From: Acerihabitans arboris
GTDB lineage: Bacteria > Pseudomonadota > Gammaproteobacteria > Enterobacterales > Enterobacteriaceae
Reading direction: 5' to 3'
DNA: 64,000 nt
Assembly (NCBI RefSeq): GCF_010131535.1
Contig: NZ_WUBS01000014.1
Coordinates: 29,216 to 93,215 of the forward strand
Shown here: piece by piece, positions 18,157 through 25,978 of the stretch
How the letters are laid out: each line of letters opens with the position of its first letter
How positions within the stretch are numbered: position 1 is the stretch's first letter
Position numbers and translations under genes: made by a program
Notes under the pieces: generated by a model
The model's input: the letters and a program-made list of their open reading frames with translations, nothing else
What the model was told of the DNA's origin: nothing
Database searches by the model: none

Positions 18157-18664
18157 TCCAAAAAATCTATTGTTTATGGAAAAAATGTTATTTTAAAAAA
18201 ATACCCTATATTCGATAGTTAAAATTTTCGATTTTATGCTTGTAAAGAATTATGCGGATCTGGCAATGTAGATAAATATCACTTTAACCCGACAGAAATA
18301 AATGTTGTCAAAGAATATTTTTTTCTAATATATAGCTTAAATTTATGACGCCGTGTTGTGTTCGGAATTAGGCAATAAGCAACCATATTTACAATAATAA
18401 TGCATTTATTCCAGTGGAATATACCACCAACAGCTGAAAAGGTAGTTTAAAGTATATATCGTTCCGGCAAGGCAGTGCGTTGCCAGGTGGATTATTTATA
18501 GGAATTTTATATTGATATATAAATAATAAGTTTATTAATGTTAAACAAATGATTATTTATAGCTTCCGACACATCCTCGGGCCGCGCGCTCTTTTCCTCG
18601 CGTCCGGCGTCGGGCCTGATAATATAGAATGACTTTAACCGCTACCTGAACAGGCAACTGAGCC
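18157..18664. other. AT-rich intergenic region
   Basis: About 500 bp between the divergent polyketide synthase and AraC genes. It is very AT-rich with no credible gene. The right end should carry the promoter of the araC-like gene. No RNA gene or repeat family was recognised. Confidence 0.5.
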
Positions 18665-19504
18665 ATGATCAACCATTATTGGGTCGATATCTCCAGGGAT
18701 AATGATACGCAGGTCGAAACCATCAGGGCACATTTCGAGGGCCATGCCTACGATGCCCATTGGCATGACAGTTATCTGATAGGGGTAACGGAGGCGGGGA
18801 TCCAACAATTCCACTCAGGGAAGATAAAATACCGCAGCACGCCCGGCAAGGTGTTTGCGCTGGAACCGGGAGATGTCCATGACGGCGATGCCATCGATCG
18901 GGCTGGATTCACCTATCGTATGCTTTACATCCCGCCTGGGCTGTTTCATCAGGCGTTGCCGGCTATTTTTGACCAGGCGCCGGATCGGTTTGAAATGTCT
19001 TTTCCGGCGACGCTTATCGACGATCGCCAACTGGCCACGGTTACCCTGGCGGCATTTGACGCGCTGCATTTCCAGGAGCTGAAAATCGTCAGGGACTATC
19101 GGATACAGCAATTGATATTGTCCCTTACCCGGCGGTTCCCCTGGCGTAAAAAGCCCGGCCCGGAAGGGCATAAAACCCCGGCGGTCCATCGTGTGCGGGA
19201 CTATCTTCACGATATGATGAGCGAAGATATTGGCCTGACAGAACTGGCCGCCGTGGCGGGGATGGATCGTTTTCGCTTAAGCCGCGAGTTTGCGGCAACC
19301 TTTGGCCTGCCGCCCCATGCCTATTTGGTACAACTGCGCCTGGCCAGATCGCGCAGGCTGCTGTCGTTGGGCGTCAGCCCGGCGGATGTGGCCGCCCTGA
19401 CGGGGTTTGCCGATCAAAGCCACCTGGGCCGCTGGTTCAGGCGCGCTTATCAGATGACGCCCGCCGCCTACCGGCAGATCTGCACAAACGTTCCAGACCG
19501 CTAA
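18665..19504 (+). CDS. AraC-family transcriptional regulator
   Basis: A 279-residue regulator with an N-terminal cupin-like sensing domain (AHFEGHAYDAHWHDSYLIGV and FALEPGDVHDGD, about residues 23-85) and a C-terminal AraC helix-turn-helix (DIGLTELAAVAGMDRFRLSR and FADQSHLGRWFRRAYQMTPAAYR, about residues 180-272). The DUF2000 gene starts 47 bp downstream on the same strand, and AraC/DUF2000 pairs are a recurring arrangement. What it senses is unknown. It could also act on the divergent polyketide synthase gene. Confidence 0.9.
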   Translation: MINHYWVDISRDNDTQVETIRAHFEGHAYDAHWHDSYLIGVTEAGIQQFHSGKIKYRSTPGKVFALEPGDVHDGDAIDRAGFTYRMLYIPPGLFHQALPAIFDQAPDRFEMSFPATLIDDRQLATVTLAAFDALHFQELKIVRDYRIQQLILSLTRRFPWRKKPGPEGHKTPAVHRVRDYLHDMMSEDIGLTELAAVAGMDRFRLSREFAATFGLPPHAYLVQLRLARSRRLLSLGVSPADVAALTGFADQSHLGRWFRRAYQMTPAAYRQICTNVPDR

Positions 19505-19551
19505 AATGCCAATGTTCTATGCTTTGTTTTCCACAACGCAGGAGAATGAGC

Positions 19552-19986
19552 ATGAGTACAATTATTGAAACAATTTCCGTCCAGCCTGAACGATGCGTTA
19601 TCGTTCTCAACCAAGATTTGCCGTCAGGCAAAGCGGCCAATGCCTCCGCGGTCATCGCCCTCACCGTGGGCCAGCGTCATCCTGAACTGGTGGGCGCGCC
19701 GTTGATCGATGCGGATAACGGCGAATATCCGGGGCTTATCCCGATCGGCATCCCGGTGCTGAGTGCTCATGAGGAAACGCTGAAAAATCTATCCACGATG
19801 TGTCGACAACAGGGCCTGGACCGGGTGATATTTCCCATCGAAGGGCAGGAAACCACGGACTATCATGATTTCCGCGCCGCGTTACTGCTACAAAGGCCCG
19901 AAGAGCTCCGGCTGCTGGGTATCGCGATTATCGGCAATAAAAAAACGGTACGAAAGCTCACCGCCAACTGCAAGCTGTTTGGCTGA
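19552..19986 (+). CDS. DUF2000 family protein
   Basis: A 144-residue protein of the DUF2000 family, whose function is not known. The opening resembles the family pattern (CVIVLNQDLPSGKAANASAVIALTVGQRHPELVG, quoted in parts: CVIVLNQDLPSGKAANA and ALTVGQRHPELVG). The start at 19552 has GGAG eight bases upstream; the ATG six bases earlier is too close to that site. It lies in an operon with the preceding AraC regulator. Nothing in the sequence shows membrane segments or a known catalytic motif. Confidence 0.85.
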   Translation: MSTIIETISVQPERCVIVLNQDLPSGKAANASAVIALTVGQRHPELVGAPLIDADNGEYPGLIPIGIPVLSAHEETLKNLSTMCRQQGLDRVIFPIEGQETTDYHDFRAALLLQRPEELRLLGIAIIGNKKTVRKLTANCKLFG

Positions 19987-20031
19987 CCCGATAGCGGCCG
20001 GATCCGTTCCCTATGGGGCGCCATGATAGCT

Positions 20032-20075
20032 AAAAACAGTCGCCGTGCTTAAGCACGGGCCAGCCGCCGCTGGCC
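20032..20075 (-). terminator. Tandem hairpins ending the RiPP-like operon
   Basis: Just after the MFS stop, the minus strand carries two strong hairpins: GGCCAGC/GCTGGCC (arms at 20075-20069 and 20064-20058) and the palindrome CCGTGCTTAAGCACGG (20058-20043). The latter is followed after a few bases by TTTTT (20036-20032). This is a good intrinsic terminator for the leftward operon. Confidence 0.7.
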
Positions 20076-20092
20076 TTGGGCCGATGGTATCA

Positions 20093-21292
20093 TCAGTTAT
20101 GGTCCAGATGATGCAGCGCAAACAGTCCGATCAACACAATACCGAAAGTGATCACTAAGCTGAGACCGGCATTTTCGGTCAGCCAAAATATCGCCTGCGT
20201 GCCGCCTTCACCAAGCGCGCCAGATAAAGATAATAACCCGAGGTAAAATGTTTTTCGCTGGATGAACCGGGTCTGCATGGCCAGGCCGTATAACTGGCCG
20301 AATGCGATATAACCGCCGAACGCCAGCACGGCTAGTGAAAACAGTAAAATATAAAAATTGTGCATGCTCAGCACGATAAAAAGCAATGCCGCTAAAATTG
20401 CAATCAGCCCGATGCTGGCATTACAGATACTATTTTGCCGGAAGATATCAGTGTGTCTGAGCAAGAAAAAGAGTAATACGACGACAATCGCATCAAAAGA
20501 TAACCAGATATTCACCCCCTCCTGTCCAAGGAAATGAGAATCCAGCGAGGGCAGGATCGTATAAACAATGGAACAGGCCGCCCATACTGAAAGCGCCGCC
20601 GTCCAAATCAGGAAAAATTTCTTATCAAATTCTGGTCGTTTTTCAAACATTGCAATGTTATATTCGGGACTGCTGACCTTGCCCAGACGGAAAAAATTAA
20701 CTACCAGAGCCAGCAGTACCAGAATGATAAACGTGACTACCCCTTGATAAATCCCGATTGAAAAGAAAGCAAAAAATGGGCAGATAAATGCCGACGCGTT
20801 AATAAGCATTAAATGTGTGTTAAAAATATCATGATTGATGTTGTTACCCACCAGGCTTTTGGCGTCCCGATCGGCTGATTCGAGCAGGCTGATCAGCATG
20901 GTGGTGGTAGCGCCGCCGCCGATCCCCGCAAGTAACGCAAAACCATAAACTGCTTGGGGATCCTGGCTGTATGCCATAAGCAGCAAGGAGGTAGCCTCAA
21001 CTATTACTCCGGCGGTAAAAATAAACTCCCGCCGGATAAAAAGGCTAAGATAGCTGAACAGTAAAGGGGTGCAGCGATACATGAACAAGATATACGAGTA
21101 ATATAAACCTGTTTGCGCCATACTCATCTCACCGGCGCCAGCGAGTTTTAACGGTAATACGATAGCTACGCCAAGAAATAACAGGCGTTCAAGAAAATGC
21201 ACGCACAAAAAATTAAGCAAACGATACCCGGCCTTCCTGACAGACGCTGCTTTTTGATCGGCAAAATTGGGTTTATTCAAAAAATTTAACAT
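20093..21292 (-). CDS. MFS transporter, putative exporter of the RiPP-like operon
   Basis: A 399-residue integral membrane protein with about 12 hydrophobic segments and an MFS-like layout (LLAGIGGGATTTMLISLLESADRD after the fourth helix; a central charged loop near residue 215). I cannot place it in a named MFS family. Its ATG overlaps the stop of the upstream metalloenzyme-like gene by one base (TGATG), so translation is coupled. As last gene of the operon it is the natural candidate to export the mature product or give self-protection. Codon use is AT-rich, like the rest of the operon. Confidence 0.8.
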   Translation of the reverse strand: MLNFLNKPNFADQKAASVRKAGYRLLNFLCVHFLERLLFLGVAIVLPLKLAGAGEMSMAQTGLYYSYILFMYRCTPLLFSYLSLFIRREFIFTAGVIVEATSLLLMAYSQDPQAVYGFALLAGIGGGATTTMLISLLESADRDAKSLVGNNINHDIFNTHLMLINASAFICPFFAFFSIGIYQGVVTFIILVLLALVVNFFRLGKVSSPEYNIAMFEKRPEFDKKFFLIWTAALSVWAACSIVYTILPSLDSHFLGQEGVNIWLSFDAIVVVLLFFLLRHTDIFRQNSICNASIGLIAILAALLFIVLSMHNFYILLFSLAVLAFGGYIAFGQLYGLAMQTRFIQRKTFYLGLLSLSGALGEGGTQAIFWLTENAGLSLVITFGIVLIGLFALHHLDHN

Positions 21293-22284
21293 CAGTAATT
21301 GTACACTCGTCTCAGGTCGTTTTTTTGGCTATAAAATTCTACTATCTGCCGGTCTTCCTCAAAGAGCATTTCAATAAGATTGCAAATATGCACCAGAATA
21401 ACATTCTGCTCCTCAACAGCAATAACGGGAATTTCTCTCAACAGATTCAGGGTTATCAAATCATGGTCGCTCTCTTCGTTAATATCCGAATGTGTTATTA
21501 TTGGGTTATAAAATTCTTCCGGCAGACCTTTATTGATGCATGCATCAATAAAGGTATTGTTAAACATCTGACTTGGTGTTTCAAACAGCAAGAGGGCGCT
21601 GAAGAAGCTCAAGAAATGCTGGCGGGCATAAACGCCCAGGCTGGCATTAGCCATAAATGTAGCGGGTAATGGCTGCCGTGCCAACAATACCGATTCATCG
21701 ATGCCAACCTCGCTCAGGCATGCCAGCAACATTTTATCATGGTCATACTCCTCGATAAACAGGCCCAGCAGCAGGGCACGTATATTTTCATTCAGGTTAT
21801 GGCTTAACGCGGGGGCAATAAGCGCCGGTGACATTTTCACGAGATGATAGTATTCCATAGCAAAACCAATAATTTCATTATTTGTTATTTTCCCTGAGAC
21901 CATTCGACTATAAAATGGTGAGTCTCCGGCATTATATTGCCATTTTCGCACTACGGGGAGCAAACGACTAAAATAAAAATCCTCACCGCTAAGCGCGCCG
22001 GTTTGCTTGATTTGCATGCCGTCATCTATCAGGCCCAGCTTATCCAGGCGTTGAATGATTTCTACACAACAGAAACCTTCGTTTTCTGAAAATTTCTGTA
22101 TTAAGTTCTTGGTACTGTATTTACCTTTCGCTAACGTTTTCAGGAATAGGAATAGTTTGTTTTTTGTTTCCGGCTCCACGGTAATATCGCAGCCCTGTTC
22201 ATGATAATGCAAGGCAATACCGGTATCATTAGTCGTAATAGCAACCCCTTTTCTTAATCGTGGAAAACAGAAAAAATTATTCAT
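21292..22284 (-). CDS. PqqD-like domain fused to a haem-oxygenase-like metal domain (second copy)
   Basis: A 330-residue two-domain protein. Residues about 40-90 (KLFLFLKTLAKGKYSTKNLI, then EIIQRLDKLGLIDDG) look like a PqqD-type winged helix, the peptide-recognition element (RRE) of RiPP enzymes. Residues about 105-320 look like the TenA/PqqC haem-oxygenase-like fold (GFAMEYYHLVKMSPALIAPAL; GLFIEEYDHDKMLLACLSEVG). Three ExxH motifs, E144-H147, E179-H182 and E271-H274, plus His265 could bind two irons. These positions are shared with the paralog upstream. Fold and RRE calls rest on pattern reading, not a profile search. Overlaps the exporter start by one base. Confidence 0.72.
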   Translation of the reverse strand: MNNFFCFPRLRKGVAITTNDTGIALHYHEQGCDITVEPETKNKLFLFLKTLAKGKYSTKNLIQKFSENEGFCCVEIIQRLDKLGLIDDGMQIKQTGALSGEDFYFSRLLPVVRKWQYNAGDSPFYSRMVSGKITNNEIIGFAMEYYHLVKMSPALIAPALSHNLNENIRALLLGLFIEEYDHDKMLLACLSEVGIDESVLLARQPLPATFMANASLGVYARQHFLSFFSALLLFETPSQMFNNTFIDACINKGLPEEFYNPIITHSDINEESDHDLITLNLLREIPVIAVEEQNVILVHICNLIEMLFEEDRQIVEFYSQKNDLRRVYNY

Positions 22285-22308
22285 GATAGTATTACCCCGT
22301 TGGTGAGA

Positions 22309-23283
22309 TCAGATTAGTCGCAAAAGAGTATGGGAGTGAGAATAATAATTCCATATTGCACGGTAATAGGCATCATAAAGTTCGACAAAAAGGTGTGTTT
22401 GTCTTTTCATTTTAATTAATGCGTCTCGCGAAATCACCGGGATATTGGCGAACAGCTGCCGGCCAAAACTGGTATGGTTATGCTCCATATTGATAATGGA
22501 ATGAGACTTGATTTTCTCAACAAACTGCCCGTCCATTCTCCCCGACTGCTCCATCGCAATGACATAGCTATCCACTTCGGCGTCCTTGCCTTCGATCACC
22601 TCCATCGTGCTAAAAAAGAACAGCGGGTCGTTGGCCGACCAATAGGCAAGGGAATTGGCTAATCCCAGCGTTTCCGGCAGGGGGACTGAGTTGATAATAT
22701 CCTGTTCGTCCATACCGAGTAATGTTAAAGCGGAAAGAATGATCTCCGCATGTCCATTTTCGTTGCAAAAAACAGTATTCATCGCCTGTCTGGTCTTGCG
22801 GCAACCGTGAAAATAAAGGGCATGGGCATCAAATGAACTGCCGCGCGCAAGTAGGTGATAATTTTCTATCGCCACGCCGACAAACACATTTTCAGGTATT
22901 TCACTAGGGGTATTACATTTTTTCCAGAATATATTGTTATATAATGATTTATCCATCAGGCGGTTTTGCACATCTTCTATTTCAAGTATCGCTTCTTTTC
23001 CTGAGAGGAACTCCGTCGGTAAATTTCTAGTCAATAACCCCGATTCCGACAAACAATCTATAAGCAAGGCTGCGTCTTCACAGGATATTTGCGTTTTATT
23101 TTTCTTAATGATATCTGGTATTGATGTTTTACCGTCTAATAATAACAGGAAATTATATGCTTCATTGGGGGTTACAGGTAATACGTTGATGCTGAATTCG
23201 TCTTCGTCAGTGATCGCCAGCAGATGATTGTTTGATAAAGATAACGTGCAATTTAAATGCGGACAATAATTTAATTCGCTCAT
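22309..23283 (-). CDS. PqqD-like domain fused to a haem-oxygenase-like metal domain (first copy)
   Basis: A 324-residue paralog of the next gene with the same layout. The PqqD/RRE-like part is at about residues 38-86 (PNEAYNFLLLLDGKTSIPDI, then LIDCLSESGLLTRN). The haem-oxygenase-like part follows with ExxH motifs E140-H143, E175-H178 and E267-H270, and His261. Diiron members of this fold (CADD, UndA, BesC, SznF) do C-C cleavage, N-oxygenation or decarboxylation, so oxidative change of a peptide side chain is a fair guess. The start at 23283 has GGAG eight bases upstream; an ATG six bases earlier is too close. It lies 56 bp after the micro-ORF, with a hairpin between them. Confidence 0.72.
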   Translation of the reverse strand: MSELNYCPHLNCTLSLSNNHLLAITDEDEFSINVLPVTPNEAYNFLLLLDGKTSIPDIIKKNKTQISCEDAALLIDCLSESGLLTRNLPTEFLSGKEAILEIEDVQNRLMDKSLYNNIFWKKCNTPSEIPENVFVGVAIENYHLLARGSSFDAHALYFHGCRKTRQAMNTVFCNENGHAEIILSALTLLGMDEQDIINSVPLPETLGLANSLAYWSANDPLFFFSTMEVIEGKDAEVDSYVIAMEQSGRMDGQFVEKIKSHSIINMEHNHTSFGRQLFANIPVISRDALIKMKRQTHLFVELYDAYYRAIWNYYSHSHTLLRLI

Positions 23284-23302
23284 GACCATTACTCCATGAA
23301 GA

Positions 23303-23325
23303 AAGGCACCTCAAGGAGATGCCTT
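23303..23325 (-). terminator. Attenuator-like hairpin between the micro-ORF and the first metalloenzyme gene
   Basis: On the minus strand AAGGCATCTC (23325-23316) pairs with GAGGTGCCTT (23312-23303), a 10-bp stem with one G-T pair and a 3-base loop. The bases after it read TTTCTT. It sits 15 bp after the micro-ORF stop and 20 bp before the next start. Such hairpins often lower expression of enzyme genes relative to a precursor peptide. It could equally protect the 3' end of a short peptide mRNA. Confidence 0.55.
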
Positions 23326-23339
23326 ATTGGTTTGGGCTA

Positions 23340-23414
23340 TCATAGGTGCAAAGGCATCAGGACAGGATGTGTTTTTTTTGCCACAATGATAATTTTATGG
23401 GATTTTATGTTCAT
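23340..23414 (-). CDS. 24-residue micro-ORF, candidate precursor peptide
   Basis: A 25-codon frame with a textbook ribosome site (AGAGGAG, five bases before ATG). The peptide begins MNIKSHKIIIV, has AKK in the middle and ends THPVLMPLHL. It has no cysteine, three histidines and four lysines. It is the first frame of the leftward operon, followed by a hairpin and by two RRE/metalloenzyme-like genes and an exporter. This is the position and size expected for a RiPP precursor; compare the roughly 30-residue precursor of pantocin A, also followed by modifying enzymes and an MFS exporter. Lys or His side chains, or the C-terminal end, would be the candidate modification sites. There is no proof it is translated. 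Confidence 0.6.
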   Translation of the reverse strand: MNIKSHKIIIVAKKTHPVLMPLHL

Positions 23415-23482
23415 GGTTACTCCTCTTTTGGGTTGAAAATGCGTACTGTAAACTGTCCAGCACGCGGGTGTGTTTAGCTCGG

Positions 23483-23511
23483 TTTATAATTTGAATTTCG
23501 CAGTAAATGAA
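23483..23511 (-). promoter_or_regulatory. Candidate promoter of the micro-ORF operon
   Basis: On the minus strand TTCATT (23511-23506) and TATAAA (23488-23483) are separated by exactly 17 bases. The -10 box matches consensus in five of six positions and the -35 in three. It would give a leader of about 60 bases before the micro-ORF. Other AT-rich matches nearby cannot be ruled out. Confidence 0.4.
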
Positions 23512-24378
23512 TAAACCCCATTGTTTATTCTATAATTAGCCAAATTCAAAATAATTAGATTAAAATTGATGATCAATATTCAATGAAAGTTATGTCTCCC
23601 GTACTAAATTAGTATTTATTCGCGAGCCACGCTTTCATAAAATAACCAATCTGCCTGGCCAGTGACTTTAACTTAAATCATACGTGGACAGATTGCAATA
23701 TCAAAATCATATAAAATTTCCTGATAGACTGACTGTTAATGTTGGGGCGGTTTTTCTCAGATAAATAAAAGCAAATGAATAAAATATGCAAATAATATAT
23801 ATCATATGAATGCGATATTGTTTTGCTGATTATGGGTTTAATTTTTTAAAATTACGGTCATGCAAATTGCTTATTTGATAAGATCGGCCGGCATCGTATA
23901 TTTCAACAGGCTGAAATCAATATACTTTTAGCCATGCTTGGGAATGGGGTTGCTTATGCATTTATAGGCGGGGTTGATTCTGAATGGCAAATTGCCGGAT
24001 TGATTTTAGGGTTAACCACAATTTTTTTGTCTGAATATTTCCCAAGTCATATTAAAGCGCATCTTAATAAAAATATTCTCAAGAATTTCTTGAAATAACG
24101 GGTGCATTGATAAACCTGTTTCATCACTGCAGTAACGGATTTTCGGGGTATAACATTCAAAAGGAGAACTATTATCGGTCATGGCGGTAATGTCCTGGGG
24201 GTTAAAGTCTTAATAAGCACATTTTAGGGATAAGGAATTCTTAGTCAAGTCACGATAAGGTGAGCTGGCGGGGCGGGGGCGGAGACCCGATTTTATGATC
24301 TATTTTCGTAAAGCTGTTCACGGTTTATTTATAAGACGCACTAAAAAGTATTAGCTTATAAATAACTATACCAGCAGA
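23512..24378. other. AT-rich region upstream of the RiPP-like operon
   Basis: About 870 bp of strongly AT-rich DNA between the RiPP-like operon and the end of the ycaQ-like gene. Apart from one possible 54-codon frame at 23934-24098 I see no gene. The composition resembles the operon next to it rather than the GC-rich genes to the right, so it probably belongs to the same acquired segment. Confidence 0.5.
23934..24098 (+). CDS. Possible small membrane protein or gene remnant
   Basis: A 54-codon frame starting MLGNGVAYAFIGGVDSEW with one or two hydrophobic stretches (QIAGLILGLTTIFLSEYF) and a basic tail (NKNILKNFLK). The open frame extends upstream of this ATG without a stop for about 25 codons, and no ribosome site precedes the ATG. 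It may therefore be a fragment of a longer membrane protein. I do not recognise a family. Confidence 0.25.
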   Translation: MLGNGVAYAFIGGVDSEWQIAGLILGLTTIFLSEYFPSHIKAHLNKNILKNFLK

Positions 24379-25524
24379 TTACCCCTTCTGAAATCGTTCA
24401 AACCTGCCCAACGCCTCGTCAACGGCAACCTGTAGCTCCGGTCGCGGGACCGTGAACCAGGTCCATTTTTGCACCAGCAGCCTGCCCGCCGGGCGGTCCA
24501 TCTTCAGATCAAGCGCGGCCACGATGTCGTCGCCCACCAGCACCGGCAGCGCGAAATAACCCAATACCCTTTTGTCGGCGGGTACGTAGGCTTCAAAGCG
24601 GTGTTCATACCCAAAGAACAGCTGCAGCCGTTTGCGTTGAATCACCAGGGGATCAAAGGGCGACAGGATCGCGGTGCGTGGCGCTGGTGGCAGCTCAATG
24701 ACTTGTTCCAGCGCTGCGGGGACGGTCCAATGCTGGATTTTGGCATGGTTGTCGATATGAACCGGCACCAGCTGTTTTTTTTTCTCCGCCGCGTCGATAA
24801 GCGTACGGACCGCCCCCTTCGCTCCCACATTGCCAAAGCAAATTGAATCCAGGCTGACCATACCCTGGGAGCGCAGGGCCCGCTCAACAAGATAGTGGGC
24901 GTACTGCTGTTCGGTGGCCGGGCGGGGACGGCGGGGCCAGCCGAAATGACGAGCGGATAAATCGTAGCTTTTTAACATGCCGGTACGTTTGCTGACCGTC
25001 AGGTCGCCGCTGAAAAAGCCATAGCGCAGCGCGCGCCTTGACGGTTTGCGACTGCCCCAGGGGTGGGTTTTCTCCACCAGCACATCGTCGTTGATATCCC
25101 GGATCGACAGCGCGCCGTCGTCGCGGATGCGTTTGAGCAGCGCGGCGTAATGCTGCGCATCCAGGTCGGCATACGATGCGTGGGGCTTGGCGCGAAACTG
25201 GTTCATGGCCGGCAGGAACATGCGGTAATCCGCCGTCGGCACATAGGCCAGGGCATGGGTCCAGTATTCAAACACCGATTTGGCGCCCGACTGAGCCAGC
25301 TCCAGGTCGGCGCGCCGGTAGGCGGGAATGCGTGAATAAAGGATATGATGATGGCTGCGTTCGATAACGTTGATCGTATCAATCTGCACATACCCGAGAT
25401 GCCCGGTGGCCAGGCGCACGGCGTCCGGTCCTTCACCGAAAGGCGCGGCAACATCAAGCCGCTGCGCCCGCAGCCAGATTGCGCGGGCTTGTCGGGCGGT
25501 CACCGGGATAGAAGATTTGGTCAT
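24379..25524 (-). CDS. ycaQ: Winged-helix DNA glycosylase, YcaQ/AlkX family
   Basis: A 381-residue protein of the HTH_42 family. E. coli YcaQ (AlkX) is a DNA glycosylase that unhooks interstrand crosslinks. The family's catalytic QxD element is visible as GYVQIDTINVIERSHHH at about residues 49-65, and the C-terminal half carries AILSPFDPLVIQRKRLQLFF and YVPADKRVLGYFALPVLVGD. It is a single gene, divergent from the IclR operon on its upstream side. The long intergenic stretches on both sides suggest it is transcribed alone. Confidence 0.88.
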   Translation of the reverse strand: MTKSSIPVTARQARAIWLRAQRLDVAAPFGEGPDAVRLATGHLGYVQIDTINVIERSHHHILYSRIPAYRRADLELAQSGAKSVFEYWTHALAYVPTADYRMFLPAMNQFRAKPHASYADLDAQHYAALLKRIRDDGALSIRDINDDVLVEKTHPWGSRKPSRRALRYGFFSGDLTVSKRTGMLKSYDLSARHFGWPRRPRPATEQQYAHYLVERALRSQGMVSLDSICFGNVGAKGAVRTLIDAAEKKKQLVPVHIDNHAKIQHWTVPAALEQVIELPPAPRTAILSPFDPLVIQRKRLQLFFGYEHRFEAYVPADKRVLGYFALPVLVGDDIVAALDLKMDRPAGRLLVQKWTWFTVPRPELQVAVDEALGRFERFQKG

Positions 25525-25703
25525 AGAGTTATCTTTTCACAATGATGGAAAAAAAACGCCTGAAATATTCACCTGAGCTTAATTGAGGGATTAAAAAAAG
25601 TCATGCGGTAAGCTGCGGGCTGTTATGTTTCGCCGGGCCGTATCCTGTACAGTACTGGTCGGTTTTATCCTTGCCTGCTTTCGCTCGCATTATTCCCTAT
25701 TTT

Positions 25704-25728
25704 GGTGCGAAAGCACCATTATGGTGCA
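25704..25728 (+). promoter_or_regulatory. NtrC-like enhancer site
   Basis: AGCACCATTATGGTGCA (25712-25728) has the arms GCACC and GGTGC five bases apart. This agrees with the NtrC consensus (TGCACC, five bases, GGTGCA) in all but the first base. A second GGTGC at 25704-25708 makes another inverted pair with the same GCACC. It lies about 200 bp before the sigma-54-type promoter, a normal enhancer distance. Confidence 0.6.
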
Positions 25729-25923
25729 AAATATTTTATGTTTTGTGCGCTCCAGCCTCTGCATACGCCGCATTACCCCATTTCATCGCTTCGCTGTCTA
25801 TGCCTGCCCTGGTTCGAGCGCTTTTTTGCTTGACTCAGCGTACCTTTAAAAACGATAAAAATCATCTATTAATAATGTAGGGAAAGCCGTATTCCCACGT
25901 GGTGAGACTCTATTCTCATATTA

Positions 25924-25940
25924 TGGCATGGATCCTGCTT
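25924..25940 (+). promoter_or_regulatory. Sigma-54-type promoter
   Basis: TGGCATGGATCCTGCTT has GG at 25925-25926 and GC at 25937-25938 with exactly ten bases between, the -24/-12 spacing required by RpoN. It matches the consensus TGGCACG-N4-TTGCT at all but two fixed positions. Transcription would begin near 25950, just before the IclR start at 25979. Together with the NtrC-like site this predicts induction by nitrogen limitation. Confidence 0.6.
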
Positions 25941-25978
25941 ATCCCAGGTTATCTCTTTTGCTTAATACGAAGTCACCT

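Larger units (their letters stand above)
25525..25978. other. Regulatory region between ycaQ and the iclR-hutF operon
   Basis: About 450 bp between divergent genes. It contains an NtrC-like enhancer at 25704-25728 and a sigma-54-type promoter at 25924-25940, described separately. Short frames here have no ribosome site or recognisable product, so I treat the region as regulatory only. Confidence 0.55.

Noticed and set aside
24160..24240. AAGGAG sequence followed by a short frame
   Set aside because: No ATG, GTG or TTG at proper distance; the only ATG frame nearby has ten codons.
25625..25880. Two overlapping plus-strand short frames
   Set aside because: They cover the NtrC-like site, lack ribosome sites and show no conserved pattern.
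25928..25978. Upstream ATG for the IclR gene
   Set aside because: It falls inside the sigma-54-type -24/-12 element, before the predicted transcript start near 25950.
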